Source: Dactylorhiza incarnata (taxonomy: Eukaryota > Streptophyta > Magnoliopsida > Asparagales > Orchidaceae). Taken from it: 64,000 nucleotides of DNA. The stretch spans positions 2,108,001 to 2,172,000 of the forward strand of contig JAWHQI010000121.1 in assembly GCA_033032865.1 (NCBI GenBank), read 5' to 3'. The notes under the pieces are model-generated. The model was given only the letters and a program-made list of their open reading frames with translations. It was not told the origin of the DNA and made no database searches. A program made the position numbers and the translations under genes. Shown piece after piece: positions 1 to 12,000 of this stretch (the stretch's first letter is position 1; every line of letters starts with the position of its first letter).

Positions 1-1151
1 GGATTGTGGTGGAAGTGGGGGGTTTTGGTTGGAGAAGAAAGGTTGATCTTCCCGGAAGGTAACATCAACCGAGACTGTCACCTTGCGGGTAGTAGGAGAG
101 TATCAGACATATCCTTTCTGAGTACGGGAGTAACCGACGAACATGTGTTTGGCTGCACGTGGTGCTAACTTGTCTGTGGACGGACCAAGTAAGTGAACAT
201 AGCAGGTACATCCAAAGATGCGAGGGGTGAGAGAGAATGGTGGAGTAGAGGGGAAGAGGAGACTGAACGGAGTAGCATTATGAAGGACGGAGGAAGGGAG
301 ACAGTTGATGAGGTAGCATGTTGTTGACAGCGCAAAGTTCCAATAAGCCTTGGGTACCTGCATTTGAATCATGATGGAGCGAGCAACATCAAGAAGATGT
401 CTATTATTGCAATACCGTTCTGTTGGGTTGTATAGGCACAGGATGTTTGATGAATAATCCCAAATTCTGAGAAAAGGTTGGCAAATTCATGGCTAGTGTA
501 TTCGCGAGTGTTATCCGTTCGAAGGGTTTTTATTGGTTCGGAAAACTGAGTGTGAATCTCAAGGACGAACGTGCGGAACACACGAGGAAGCTCAGAGCGA
601 TCACGAAGTAAGTATAGTCATGTCGTTCGAGAATAATCATCAATAAACGTGATAAAGTAGCGATAACCAGAAACACTTGTAATTTTATATGGACCCCAAA
701 TATCAGAATGTACTAAAACAAAAAGAGCAGAGCTCCGAGTACAATGAGGAGAAAACGATGAGCGGTGTTGTTTACCCAGAATACATGAATCACAACTAAA
801 AGAAGGAAGATAAATCTCTGGAAGAGCCTTCTGGAGGACTGGAAGAGGAGCATGTCTGAGACGTCGGTGCCAATCAACTGAGGAGACGGAAGAGAGAATG
901 GTAGGGGGAGCTTCAAGAAGGTAGAGCCCATTTTGCAGTCGTCCTTTACCAATGACACTCTGCGTCTGTCGATCCTGCATAAGAAAGGAAGAGGAGGTGA
1001 ATGTCACGGAGCAATTCAAATCTGTAGTGAGGCGACTGACAGAAAGCAAATTGAAAAAGAAGCCCGGGACATGAAGAGCCGAGCGGAGAGAGAGAGAGAG
1101 AAGAATTGAGAAGAATATCAACAGAGCCGGAGACAGGGACGGTGTCGCCAT
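1..1151 (-). pseudogene. pol: Integrase region of copia element A, broken and truncated
   Basis: The segment 618-1151 carries the GAG-pre-integrase and zinc-binding part (WHRRLRHAPL, CDSCILGKQHRSSF) and the integrase start (LVHSDIWGPYK, FIDDYSR). 369-581 holds TLRTDN and the YTTQQNG remnant of the usual TPQQNGVAERK motif. 103-372 holds the C-terminal part (AYWNFALST, RIFGCTCYV, FVGYSRTQKGY). The three pieces lie in different frames, so at least two frameshifts are present. The window starts before reverse transcriptase. Confidence 0.88.
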
Positions 1152-2280
1152 TGGCCACGGTGATAGTTTTAGGATGCGGAGAGTTCAAGTATTGAGGTGG
1201 CTTCAGCGAGGTGATGTGATGAGTAGCACATGAGTCCACTATCCAGCGTGGACTAGTGGAGAGACAAGTGATACCTTCATTGGAGATGGAGGCGGCGGAG
1301 GCAACAGAGGCAGGCGGGCGCCTGAGCATGCCATGGAGTTGCTGGAGCTGGAGGCGGACATCTTCAAGGTCAGCACGAGTGGCAGAAGGACTGTCGACAG
1401 CAACAAAAGCAGTTGGACGAGGAGGGCCATGTTTGCGGTAGCAGGTCGCCTCGAGGTGTCCATCCCTACCACAGAAGGAACACTTAGGACGTGGTCGGCA
1501 ACCACGACCCAGTCCCCGAGAGCCTGAACGTCCCCCACGAGCAGGAGGAGGGAGATGTAGTAATGGTTCAGATGAATGCTGAAGGAGGGCCGGTGAGTGA
1601 GGTCCAGTGGTATCAGGAGGCGGTGATACCTTTAGCAACATGGAGCACACGTCAAAGAGTGAAGGAATAGCAACAGACGAGAGGATCTGTGCCCGAATGC
1701 TCTGAAGATGAGGTGGGACACGAGCCATCATCATAGCAATACAAACTGCTTCCTTCTGAGCACGTTGAGCAGTGAGATCCGTAGTAGACGGTTGATGTCG
1801 GACCCAAGCTTCGGCCAGAGTCTTAGCCTGAGCAACAAATGAGATCATATCGGCAGTACCTGCAGTGTCAAGAGTCTGAAGATCCGTGATGATGTCGTAG
1901 AGGTGCTAGAGACTATCCTTGCCGGAGTATAGGGAATGGAGCTCATCCCACATTGCCTTGGCCGTCTCGTGATACATGGTCATTCTGTAAGGTTCGCTAT
2001 CAAGGGAGTTGAGAAGTCAAGTCTGAACTCGGCCATCGTCACGTAGCCAGTCATCCGAAGGTGTAGAAGGAGCATCCCTAGTGAGATGGTGCAGAAGTCC
2101 TTTAGACTGGAGCACCCTACGAACGGAATGCACCCATTCAATGAAGTTCTTCTTCCCAGTGAGAGAGATGGTGGTGATCCTCAACTCGTCGCGCAGTTCA
2201 TGAGTGGGTAGCAGGCGGGCAGTAGGAGAGGTAGCGGTCTGCCCATCGGGATGCACGGAGGGATCACTGGAGGAACCCAT
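1060..2280 (-). pseudogene. gag: gag and protease of copia element A, broken
   Basis: The ATG at 2280 opens a copia gag. The N-terminal region (KKNFIEWVHSVRRVL) is typical of copia gag. A CX2CX4HX4C zinc knuckle, CSFCGRDGHLEATC, lies at 1441-1482. The protease follows in the same frame near 1210-1245 as WIVDSCATHH, where the usual DSG active site reads DSC. In-frame stops near 2019 and 1902, and a frameshift near 1060-1100 before integrase, disable it. Confidence 0.88.
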
Positions 2281-3025
2281 TGCAGATAGAATGGCAAGGC
2301 TGCTGAAGGGGAGAGGAGACCGCTGCGACTAGAGGGAGCTGCAGTTAGAAGACCGCTGGAGGGCGCGGCTAGAGGAGAGCTGCGATTAGAGGAGAGCTCG
2401 GCAGAGAGAGCGGTCTGCAAGGGGCGGTCTGAGGGAGACCAGCAGACAGAAGAGCTGCAGCGGCTATAGGAGATTGCAGCGGGTAGAAGAACTCGCAGCG
2501 GCTAGAGGAGATTGCAGCGGGTAGAGGAGATTACAGCGGAGCTGCGATTAGAGTAGAGCTCGGCAGAGAGAGCGGTCTGCAAGGGGCGGTCTGAGGGAGA
2601 CCAGCAGTCAGAGGAGCTGCAGCGGCTAGAGGAGATTGCAGCGGGCAAAAGAGCTCGCAGCGGCTAGAGGAGATTGCAACGGCTAGAGGAGATTACAGCG
2701 GCTAGACCGATCTCAGCAGGCAGAGGTCGCAGCGGCTAGAAGAGAATTGTAGCAGCACGAGACTAGCAAGCAGAAAGAAAAGGTCTGCGGCGAACAGAAC
2801 AAGCGGCCAGAGCTCGTAGCGGGTAGTAAGGCTGAATAGGGCAGGCCGCAGATGAGCACGCAAGTGGGACCCGTAAAAAAAATCTATAAAATATGTGGAG
2901 ATCTTGCCAGGGGGAAGAACTTGCCAGAGAACCCTACAGTTAGAATAGAGGTCAGCGGTTAGAACAGCTTGGACAGAGGCCTGCGGCTAGAAGAATTTTG
3001 GGAGACCGAAAATTTTGGAACCTCT
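2281..3025 (-). other. Untranslated leader of element A, repeat-rich
   Basis: The 745 bp between primer site and gag start is made of short GC/purine motifs (AGACCGC, GCAGCGGCTAGAGGAGATT and variants) and has no convincing coding potential. It includes a clean tandem duplication (separate entry). Leaders of this style also occur in element F. Confidence 0.7.
2378..2701. repeat. Tandem duplication, two 162 bp copies, in leader of A
   Basis: The unit starting AGCTGCGATTAGAG at 2378 recurs from 2540 in the same order, including the block with AGAGCGGTCTGCAAGGGGCG. Both copies contain shorter repeats of about 30 bp (GCAGCGGCTAGAGGAGATT). The two copies differ at a few positions. Confidence 0.85.
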
Positions 3026-3036
3026 CTCTGATACCA
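3026..3036 (-). other. Primer binding site of element A (initiator tRNA-Met)
   Basis: The minus strand reads TGGTATCAGAG directly after the LTR end, the standard copia primer site complementary to the 3' end of initiator tRNA-Met. It fixes the LTR/leader boundary. Confidence 0.9.
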
Positions 3037-3217
3037 TGTAGAGAAATACAGAACCTTGTATATTCCTTTCTATGTACCAAATACAATGTATGAATACAAA
3101 TATATATGAGAGAGAAAGAGGGAGGAAATCCTTATACACAATGCGGGACTAAAGAGAGAGAGAAAAACAGAAAAAATATGGCCTCCAGAATGGGCCATTA
3201 CATGGGTTTTTCTAACA
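3037..3217 (-). repeat. 5' LTR of copia element A (181 bp)
   Basis: The LTR has the canonical TG...CA ends on the minus strand. It starts TGTTAGAAAAACCC at 3217 and ends TCTCTACA at 3037, directly against the primer binding site. Its layout matches the LTR of element F (GGGCCCAT-rich start, 'tttagtccc' block, TATATATTTGTA stretch, TCTCTACA end). The second LTR would lie left of base 1. Confidence 0.88.
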
Positions 3218-3239
3218 GACAAAAACGCCACCATCATAG

Positions 3240-3398
3240 AATGCATGTTTGGCAAAACAATGGTTATGACCGCCACCAAAAAAAGAAAACTAGTTTTGAA
3301 CATACAAGTGAATGAAGTTCCTCATGTGAGGTAGGGTGTTCATGAACGACAGTTCATAACCACCGCGTTCACGACTATCACCGTGCCAAACGGAGCAT
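3240..3398 (+). mobile_element. Tourist-like MITE, copy 1
   Basis: This block matches the MITE at 13817-14005 along most of its length. Shared blocks are a GGTTATGACC motif, AACTAGTTTT followed by AACATA, GAAGTTCCT, and the end AACCACCGCGTTCACGACT...GCCAAACGGAGC. The left terminal repeat is degraded (GCATGTTTGGC for GGCTCCGTTTGGC). No clear TSD is visible. It abuts the LTR of element A. Confidence 0.6.
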
Positions 3399-4208
3399 AA
3401 AATTGCATGTGATAGCGTTTCCAGCCCGTTGGATTTATTCAAAGTGTCAAAAGAAAAGTGATGAAAGCATTGAACTGCTTGATAAAAGGAGGTCGGATTT
3501 CATGAAGGAAATACTTGCCTCGCTGACTCCACCTCGTAAAGGGTTAAGTGTATCTGCAATTTGACTCTTAGAGAACTCCATTTGCTAGAGAATGTTTGGT
3601 AAGCATAGAACACAGCTTATTCAACATGAACACCACAGGAGAATTCATTACTTATTCAATAATAGATCAATAACTTTCTAGCAAAACTCGATACAAACCC
3701 AAACAAATCAGAATATTGAAATATATGGGCTGCATGAAGGTTTTCCCTCCCTGTCATCCACGATGCATAAATAAAATTGGAAAATCAAAACGTTCAATGA
3801 AAACCAAAACATTTATGAAGATTGAGAGCTAACGTTAGAAATAGCTGGGACTTGAACTCAAATCCAGCAATACGCAACACTAATTTCAGCTATATGATTT
3901 AAATACTTGAACTAATTCTTCTGCCAGAACACCAACTGGAATCAAGCACTTCCCAAGCATCACCCGAGAAGCTTCAAAATATAAAGAAAAAGAATAAATA
4001 GATGATGAAAATTCCAATACATGCACAGACACCATCAATTTCTTATTCCCTACCTTCTCTAGCCAGGGATATGAAAGCTTAAAATCCCAAAAAAGAAGAA
4101 TCAGCTCTCTTGCATTTTTTTTCTTCTAAAACCAATGTCTATCAAGCCCCATTGACTCTAAGGTTCCACCTTTTGTAAATGGAAACAATAGAAAGTGGCA
4201 TATATGAA
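3399..4208. other. Unassigned spacer
   Basis: AT-rich sequence between the MITE and element E. I see no reading frame with recognisable motifs, no RNA gene and no repeat end here. Confidence 0.5.
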
Positions 4209-4213
4209 AGTAT

Positions 4214-4364
4214 TGTTATGGTTGGCTCTCGGCTCAAAGTATTCTACATTAGTCCATCAAGTTTGGAATGACCTTATATAGTACCTCCATCAAAGTATCA
4301 CGCAACTCACGGGTCACTAACGAGTCGGTCTCGACACGCGCGGACATATATGAAATATTCAACA
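4214..4364 (-). repeat. 3' LTR of element E (151 bp)
   Basis: On the minus strand it starts TGTTGAATATTTCATATATG, directly after a purine tract (AGGAGGAGAT), and ends at TAACA at 4214. It shares long identical blocks with the 8164-8329 copy, such as GGGTCACTAACGAGTCGGTC (plus strand). Confidence 0.85.
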
Positions 4365-5268
4365 ATCTCCTCCTATGTCCGCCGCAGACCCGACTTCGAT
4401 ATAGGTGGTTTGTGCAATGTTCAACCAAACATGAATCATTCACAGCAGTGTCACAAACATGTTAAACAATATTAGAATAGAAAAAAGTATGCAGACATAA
4501 GAATAAAACTTAAATCAAAGCAGCATCATTCAAAAATCTAGAGTGCAACCATAGCACAGGTTCCAATACACCAGTGTCTAATAGTCCACCAAAAAACATA
4601 AGTTCAAACAAACATGTAAGCAAATCAAACTCCAAGCAGAGGAATTAGCAAAAACATAACAAAATAACACTCAAAACTGTCATCGTCCTCAGATGTACAG
4701 TAGATCATCCTCATCAGGATCCAAAACAACAAGTGCTCCTCCATCAACATCTCCTGTAAATTTCAAACAGAGAATTTCATTTTAGATGAATTCAGACATT
4801 TGAAAATTACATGTATCTATTTCTACTGTAAGAACTTAGCACTTCATGATTAAGCTAGGAGGACACCTACTCAGAGTATTATAGGTTCTAAAACAGAATC
4901 TATTATTTGTATCAAAAGAGACGATCTTATAGAGTTTTAGACATCGCAGCTATATCTGTGTTTCAAATTGGAATGTCACGGTCACTGTCCTTCCAGAGTT
5001 AGAACGAATATCATCAAGTTTAGAATAATACTGTTGAACACAGGAAGAATCAAACCAAGTTAGATTGTGTTATCAAGTTTGGAATAACACTTTCTTCCAA
5101 TGTAAGAAAGAAGAATCCAGGTGAAGTTATACACATCAAATTTGGAATGCAATAACTCACCAGACTCATTATCAGCAACCAAGAACATCAGAGAAACACA
5201 ACATGCTTACTGACTGAGAAAGAAAATTCTGAAAATATCACAACACTAAACGCAAACCGATCTATGAT

Positions 5269-7715
5269 CTAGATCGTCTTAAGTCCAATTTCCCCCACAG
5301 TTTTGATCAAACGATCTTTGGGCATTCCTTTCGTCAGTGGATCGGCTAAGTTATCATTCAACCTCACATCAATCAAAGTGATAACTCCTTGTTCTTTCAG
5401 ATAATTCAACAAAGCATGTCTTAGTCGTACATGTCTCCTCTTAGTGTTATAGAGAGCATTCTTAACGACCTGAACTGTTGCTTGATTATCGCAGTATAAG
5501 CTCACGGAATTGACTTGTAATTTAGATAAGGGGATATCTAGAATCAAATTTCTGATCCAGTGTGCCTCTTCATCAGCCGAAGCTAAGATAAACAATTCTG
5601 CTTCTATAGAAGCCAAAGTTATGCAAGTCTGTTTTTTAGATTTCTAGGTTATATCAGCTCCACCCAAAATTAATATATATCCACTGGTAGACTTACTATT
5701 ACTAATTTCTGAACACCAGGAGGCATCAGAAAATTCATCCACTGTAGGAGGGTGTCCAGTAAAGCATAGAGCATGATCTTTTGTACCTTTTAGGTATTTC
5801 ATCAGTCTATCTAAAGCATCTTAATGCTCTTTGCTCAGATTACTGGTAAAGCGACTCAGCATGCCAAAAGAAAAGACAGTGTGTGATCTCGTACGACGAG
5901 TGACATACATGAGACATCCAATTATCCTTGAGTAATTTACTTGATCAACGCTGGTCCTTTCATGTGGACTCAACTTAATGTTGTGATCAAAAGGTGTTTC
6001 AACATGCCTATTATTTTTATATACTCAGGTAGAAAGAAGTTGCTCAATGTAGTGAGTCTGATTAAGAGTAACCCTACCTTTATCAACTTTAACTTTCATA
6101 CATATAAGAATATCAACCGGACCAAGGTCTTTTATATCAAATTCTTTTGCAAGAATGAATTTTATATCCCTCACAGCAGAAAGATCTGAACCTAGAATTA
6201 ACATTCATCAACATATAGACATATGATGACTGGTTTATTCGACACAGAGCGATGATACAGATATTTATCTGAAAGGCTGAACTGAAATCCATAGCTCTTT
6301 ACCACTTGGTCAAATTTCAGGTGCCACATCTTAGGCGTTTGCTTAAGCTCATAGATTGATTTATCAAGTTTGCACACTTTATCTTTTAAGTTCTTATGGA
6401 CATAACCTCCAGGTTGTGTCATATAGATTTTTTCATTAAGCTCTTCATTTAAGAAGGTTGTCTTTACATCATCTGATGAACTATAAAGTTCTCGATAGAT
6501 GCTAAAGCGAGAAAAATCTTAATAGTCGATAGGTGACACACAGGTGAATAAACATCAAAAAAGTCGACCGTCTGCTGTTTATAACCTTTAGCTACTAAGC
6601 GTGCTTTATATCTGACTATTGACTCATCACTATGTAATTTCTTCTTTAGTACCCACTTACATCCAAGGACTTTAGCTCTTTTAGGAAGGTCAACTAGATG
6701 TCAAGTGTTGTTCTGTAGCAGCGAGTCCATTTCATCATCTATAACTTCTGCCCACATCAAGGAATCCCTAGATCTCATTGCTTCATGATAGAAGAATGAA
6801 TCATCCTCTAAGTGATAAGTAACAAAATTCTCACCAAAATCCTTAGGGATCCTTTCTCTTGTAGATGCTCTAACTAGAATAGGTTCAACCTCTAAAGGTT
6901 GGGGAGCAATGTTAAAGGGGTCAGCTTCAAGTTCTACAATAGATTCTAAAATCATATCAGTAGACCCAGATAAGTTAAAGCTTTCATCTTTGACAAACTT
7001 ATTTTCAAAGAATACAACATCTCTAGACTCTATCACTGAATTAGTGGATAGATCTAGAAACATATCGGTTGCACTGTTTTCTGCACTACTTAGATAAACA
7101 CATGTTGTTCTAGGTCTCATCTTAGGTCTCTTAAGGTCTTGTATCCTAACAGGTCTTGTATCCTAACATAAACAATACAACCCAAAGTCTTTAGAGTATT
7201 AAATCTACAAGGATGATTATGTCACAAATCATAATATGAAGTTGGCATGTCAGTTGTGAGTAGCATAAAATTCAACATTTCTGTAAAAGTTCTATTCTTC
7301 CGCTCAGCAACACCATTTGACTGAGGTGAGTAAGGAGAAATGGTTTCAAGAATTATACCCTCAGAGGCACAAAATTCTCTGAACTCTGTTGCAGTGTATT
7401 CTCCTTCTCGATCACTTCTAAATCACTTATTTTTAAGTTTAATTGATTTTCAACACGAGATTTAAAGATTTTAAAGGTCTTGAATGCTTCATTTTTCGAT
7501 TTCAATAGATACACATGACAATATCAAGAATAATCGTCTATGAATGTAATTAGATACTTCCTTCCCCCTCTAGTAACATGACTCTTAAAATCACAGAGGT
7601 CGGAATGTATCAATTCAAGAAGTTATGTGCTTCTAGAAATCGACTTAAAAGATTTTCTAGTAATCTTAGTTTGTGCACACATCTCACACTTATTTATTCG
7701 ATGAGATTACTAGAA
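5269..7715 (-). pseudogene. pol: Copia pol of element E (integrase, RT, RNase H), broken
   Basis: From right to left: integrase zinc-finger end CEMCAQTK near 7690, LIHSDLCDFK and FIDDYS near 7530-7630, then PYSPQSNGVAERKNRT near 7290-7340. A pre-RT region follows (6701-7120: SRDVVFFE, DEMDSLLQNNT). The RT core has VCKLDKSIYELKQ and LYVDEC (6198-6422); the usual YVDD box reads YVDE. RNase H (5269-5616) has ILASADEEAHWIRNL, SLYCDNQATV and DPLTKGMPKD. Several stops and frame changes separate the parts. Confidence 0.88.
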
Positions 7716-8163
7716 AACCTTTCAAGATCGTTATCTACGATCCTTCTCCTGGCAAATGGCGCAAATAGCCCAGAACACGACGAACGGCAGAGGTTGTCGA
7801 GTACCAAAAGGTAGGCACTGGCGCCTATCGAAGAAGACGACTCCTCCCTGCGAACAAAAAGCTACGAAACTAGCGGCGACAGACGAGACAGCCAGACGAC
7901 ACTCACCTGTTCCGGCGATTGCCCTAGATCTGCAGGCGAGCAGCGGAAACGAGATCACCAGAGGATCGAGAGCGACGACGAGATCTGCGACAGAAAGATC
8001 GAAGATTCCTCTCGATCAGGACGGGAACAACCACGAAACTTCTTCGTCTAAAGATCTTTGAGAGGCGCAGGCAAGGAGAGAAAGGATTGACAGGATCTGC
8101 GAAATCTCCCTAGCGGCGCACGAGAGAGACGGGAGCGGAAAACCCTCAGTGGTACATTGAGAA
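7716..8163 (-). other. Leader of element E
   Basis: GC-rich, non-repetitive sequence between the 5' LTR and the remaining pol. I find no gag or protease motif, and no recognisable tRNA-Met primer site directly inside the LTR. Open frames on both strands here look incidental. Confidence 0.5.
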
Positions 8164-8329
8164 TGTTAGGGTTGACTCTCAGCTCAAAGTATTATACATT
8201 AGTCCATCAAGTTTGGAATGACCTTATATGGTACCTCCAGCGTAGAGCATTGCCCTATGATGACACACAACCCACGGGTCACTAACGAGTCGGTCTCGAC
8301 ACGCGCGGACATATATGAAATATTCAAGA
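8164..8329 (-). repeat. 5' LTR of element E (166 bp)
   Basis: It matches the 4214-4364 repeat but carries about 15 extra bases in the middle (around GTAGAGCATTGCCC), and the outer end has decayed to TCAAGA from TCAACA. The adjacent AGTAT is the right TSD. Confidence 0.83.
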
Positions 8330-8334
8330 AGTAT

Positions 8335-9069
8335 GACTACAGAAGGTATGATGAATTACAAGGCTAGGAGCCTTAAAATTTCGGGCATCGACAATAAGAG
8401 ATAGAAATCGTAAGCCCTCGGGAAGGAGAAGACCCTCAAAAATGTGCAAAAGTGAGTTGCTACGTAGTTAGAGAGACAAGATATAACTCTTATCATGTAT
8501 GCACAGCACAATGTAATGCATTTAAGCTGTAAATATTTTAAAAACAAAATAAAATTTAAATATTTGCGTGGTCTTTGAGTTTCTAGCTTGATATTTTTTG
8601 ATGATACAATAGTAATAAAAATGAATTTTTTTTCATATCAATTACAAAATAAGGAATGCTAAATCACTCATCAGAAGAGACGACTTACAAAATAAACCGA
8701 TTGGAAATAATAAAAATGAATCAACACCCTAAACCAAAAAAAACAAATGATTTGGAAACTCAATAAAATTGGAACTGATATGAAAAATAACAAATAATTC
8801 AAAAACATATAGGGAATTTGGTCGAGTGTTTGTGTAGATAGTTACCATGTAAATTTCAATAGTCGATATACCAAAAGAATAATTGATACAACACCATCAA
8901 AAAACCCCCAAAAAAGATAAAAGAAATGATTCAACATCATCCTATAGGCATCAATCCTATAGGATGATGTGTGTGGTAAAAAAAAAGGGAAACATTGAAG
9001 CGGATCATGTCATATTTGATCCAGATCTGATGAAAGAAAATGTAATTTGGAACCCTTCGATCTAAAATA
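8335..9069. other. Unassigned AT-rich spacer
   Basis: Very A-rich sequence with short homopolymers between element E and the solo LTR. I see no gene, RNA or element boundary. Confidence 0.5.
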
Positions 9070-9074
9070 CAAAA

Positions 9075-12000
9075 TGTAACATCCCCAATCCTGCTAGACC
9101 CATTGGAAATGTTAGGGCATAGGGGTGAGGTGAGTGGCCATTAGGGCCTTAGGCTAGGGTGGAAATGGCCAAGTGCACACCAAAGCTCAAAAACCAACCT
9201 AGCCCTAAGCCCTTCAATTAGGTCAATTGACCCTCAATTGTCCAATTTGACCTCACATATGTTGCCCTAACCACTAAGGGAGACCAATAGGATGGAAATT
9301 GTACTTGGGTGGGACCCAATTGCATGAAGTTGACCAAAGTCAAACTTTACCTAATTTTGGTCAAATCTTCCCCCTTTGATTTAAATTGAACCAATTGGGA
9401 CCCCACCATGGACCAACCAATGTTGGGTGATGTCAAGGGACCCATGACCCTCATGTGGGGTCAACCCACTCGCCTTGTTGACCAAAGTCAACCATGGTCA
9501 ACATAGCCCTTTAAGGTGAATTCTAAGCCTAGATTGAGTGGAATCCAACACCCATCAATTAATCATTATTCATGGACTTAGGACATGCCATTATCAGCCT
9601 TGGACTGAACCCAAACCATGGTTTGATTAACCAAAGGAGAGGGGGACCAAAAAGTGATTAAAAACGCAAAAGCAAAAGCAAACACCCCTTCTAACACTCC
9701 ACCTCCAATCAGTTTAGGGCACCCCACCCTTGATTACTAAGCAGCAGGAGGAGACCAGAGGGCCAACAGGGGCAGGGGTGCAGGAGGGTGGCAGCAAGGA
9801 GCATAACCGAGGAAGCTTGAATTCAAAACAATCTATAGAAGCCTCCCCACCTCATTCCAGCCACACCATCAGCTTCAGAAGGGAGAGAGCAGTCGGGAAC
9901 GACACCTGGAGCAAGGCTAGAGCCGGAGAATCGAGATCGGGAGCGGGGTCGCCGGAGTAAAGCATAACCATGGTGAACCGTCGCCGGAGCCGCCGCCACG
10001 CCCCAATCACGGTTCGTTTCTCCTCCCCTCCCCCATGCTAGCTTCCTATCACAAAACGGAGAAGGATCGGGCTCAATTGAGCCCGAATCCACTCCTTAAA
10101 TCCATGAAATTCGGCTCGAAACGGGAAGCCAGGGAACGCCGGAAACCGCCGCCTCCGGCCGCCAGTCGCCGGTGGATGGTAGCCCCGACCACCACGAAGG
10201 TGTCGGTGGTGTTGGCCGGCGGTGGTGGTGGCTGGATCGCCGGCAAACTCGATCGCAAAATCGCCCAGCACGGTTCCATCTCAGTCGTTGGCTGGAGGAG
10301 GAAGACGATGTCGTGGCCGCCAGATGTGCTTTAAGATTCGTGCGCACCTCTTTTTCTTTAATTAAATTAATCCATTTCCTTGGATTTTCTGCCCTTATTG
10401 ACCAGCCCACTTCTATAATTTATTAGGGGCCCTTAATGACTGAATTAGCAAAAGTGCCCAACATGAAAGTTGTAGGCCTTGACCTTATCTTCCATTAGGG
10501 CTTGAGTTCAGGTCATTTGGTGACTCACAGCTCCCTGGGGAGCTGTTTTACTAGGACTGGTCCTACACTAGGTCAGTCCACTAAAATAATTATCTAGCCT
10601 AGACCTCTCAAGCTTTGAAGCTGAGATTTTAACCATGGGTAGGTATACCCTAGGGGCACCCTCTGCCCAAAGATCAGCCCTTGACGGGCACTTTTACCTA
10701 TAGTTTTTGTGGTATTTAAGATATTTAAATAATGTTGATTTTTGGAGCATATGAAGTCCAAATGACACCAAATTTTGGTGGCAGGCTCTTTAGTACATGA
10801 GTAGTGCCTTCCTAAATTTTCACTCCATTTGGAGTTGATTTGATTTGGAAAATGGGAAACCCTAATGAGGGCCCTTAAAGCTCAAATTAGGGTTTAGGCC
10901 ATATGAGGAGTTGAGTGAGTTGGCCTCCTCCAATCTGGATGATTATGTAGGTAATGATATATAATTGCATGTGACACCCCCTAATGGAGCATTTGGAGTC
11001 ATTAGGGTGGTGTGTCCTAAAACCCTAAGGGTAAACCCTTAAGGTTGCAAATTAGGGCTTGTGAAGGGCATAGGACCAAATGTCATTGCTTTGGCTCAGA
11101 ACTTGGTAGACATGTTTGTAGGAGCATCATTGGCTTAGATAATTTAATGGGAATTTTTAGAGTCATTTTTGTATTTTTCTCTTATTAAATGAAATTGCCA
11201 CTATTTCCTTAAATAAATAAAATGCATGGTCAGATGACCTTGTATGGCTTTGAAATTTTAACTGGCTGAATTGGGATGAAAATAAGCTATGGTAATTTTA
11301 TTATGATTTATTGAAGTGTTATCCCTTGTGGAGGAATTTTTAAGTGCTTACTAGCTTAGAGGAATTTAATTATGAAAAATGTCAAATCATTGGGAAAAAT
11401 TATGAAACTTGGTTATCTGTCATTTTATGTTGATGTATGCCCATGATAAATATTTGGAAGCCTGTGGATTTGTATTTCATGTACATCCTGTAGAAATTGA
11501 TAATCACTACACTCGGATGTTAAATCATTTTAATTAGTCAAATCATATGGTAATGATACAAATATTTGGCAGAGGACTCTAGACCCCCATTTGGACACTT
11601 GGTAATTTTTATAGAATTTTCAGATGTTAAATATTATTTTTCCTAATTATAGTGACATTTTGGTAATTATACAACTATGATGATTTAGTAGGCCACATGA
11701 CATCCTAGGGTCATGAAACTCAGTAAACCACCTTGATATGGAATATTACCTTACTGATAATTTTCATGTAGCATGTAGAAGTATTTTGAGGATAGATCAT
11801 GTGTAATTTGACCTAAGGCCTTAACTACTTTAAATAATAATAAATACCAAATTAATATGAAAAATTATGGAAATTGGAACATACCTTATTAAGGTCAGTG
11901 GGAGCCTAGTATAATTATACCAGACCCTGGTGATGAGTTTTTAGAAGGATCCCCTTATGGGGTTTGAGGTTAGTTCACTTGGTGGTCTGCGTTTAGTAAA

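Larger units (their letters stand above)
1..3217 (-). mobile_element. Ty1/copia retrotransposon A, 5' part, cut by window start
   Basis: The element reads right to left: 5' LTR (3037-3217), tRNA-Met primer site, a long purine-rich leader, then gag, protease and integrase in copia order. It runs off the window inside the C-terminal integrase region, so reverse transcriptase, RNase H, the 3' LTR and the TSD cannot be seen. Stops and frameshifts in gag and pol show an old, inactive copy. Elements B and F encode closely similar integrase and post-integrase motifs (for example FVGYSRTQK), so A, B and F belong to one family group. A MITE lies just outside the LTR at 3240. Confidence 0.93.
4214..8329 (-). 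mobile_element. Ty1/copia retrotransposon E, gag/protease-deleted, with TSD
   Basis: Two related terminal repeats (4214-4364 and 8164-8329) flank a minus-strand copia pol remnant. The 5 bp TSD AGTAT lies at 4209-4213 and 8330-8334, so both outer ends are original. Inside, the leader (7716-8163) passes straight to the zinc-binding end of GAG-pre-integrase: gag and protease are missing. Total length is 4,116 bp. The many stops and the 15 bp LTR indel show an old copy. Confidence 0.87.

Noticed and set aside
4249..4465. Small open frames on both strands near 4.3 kb.
   Set aside because: They lie within the LTR of element E and its purine tract and show no protein motif.
9730..10426. Overlapping GC-rich open frames that looked like a possible host exon.
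   Set aside because: They are open on both strands in several frames, have no family motif, and lie within the 9075-13772 block with TG...CA ends and a TSD.
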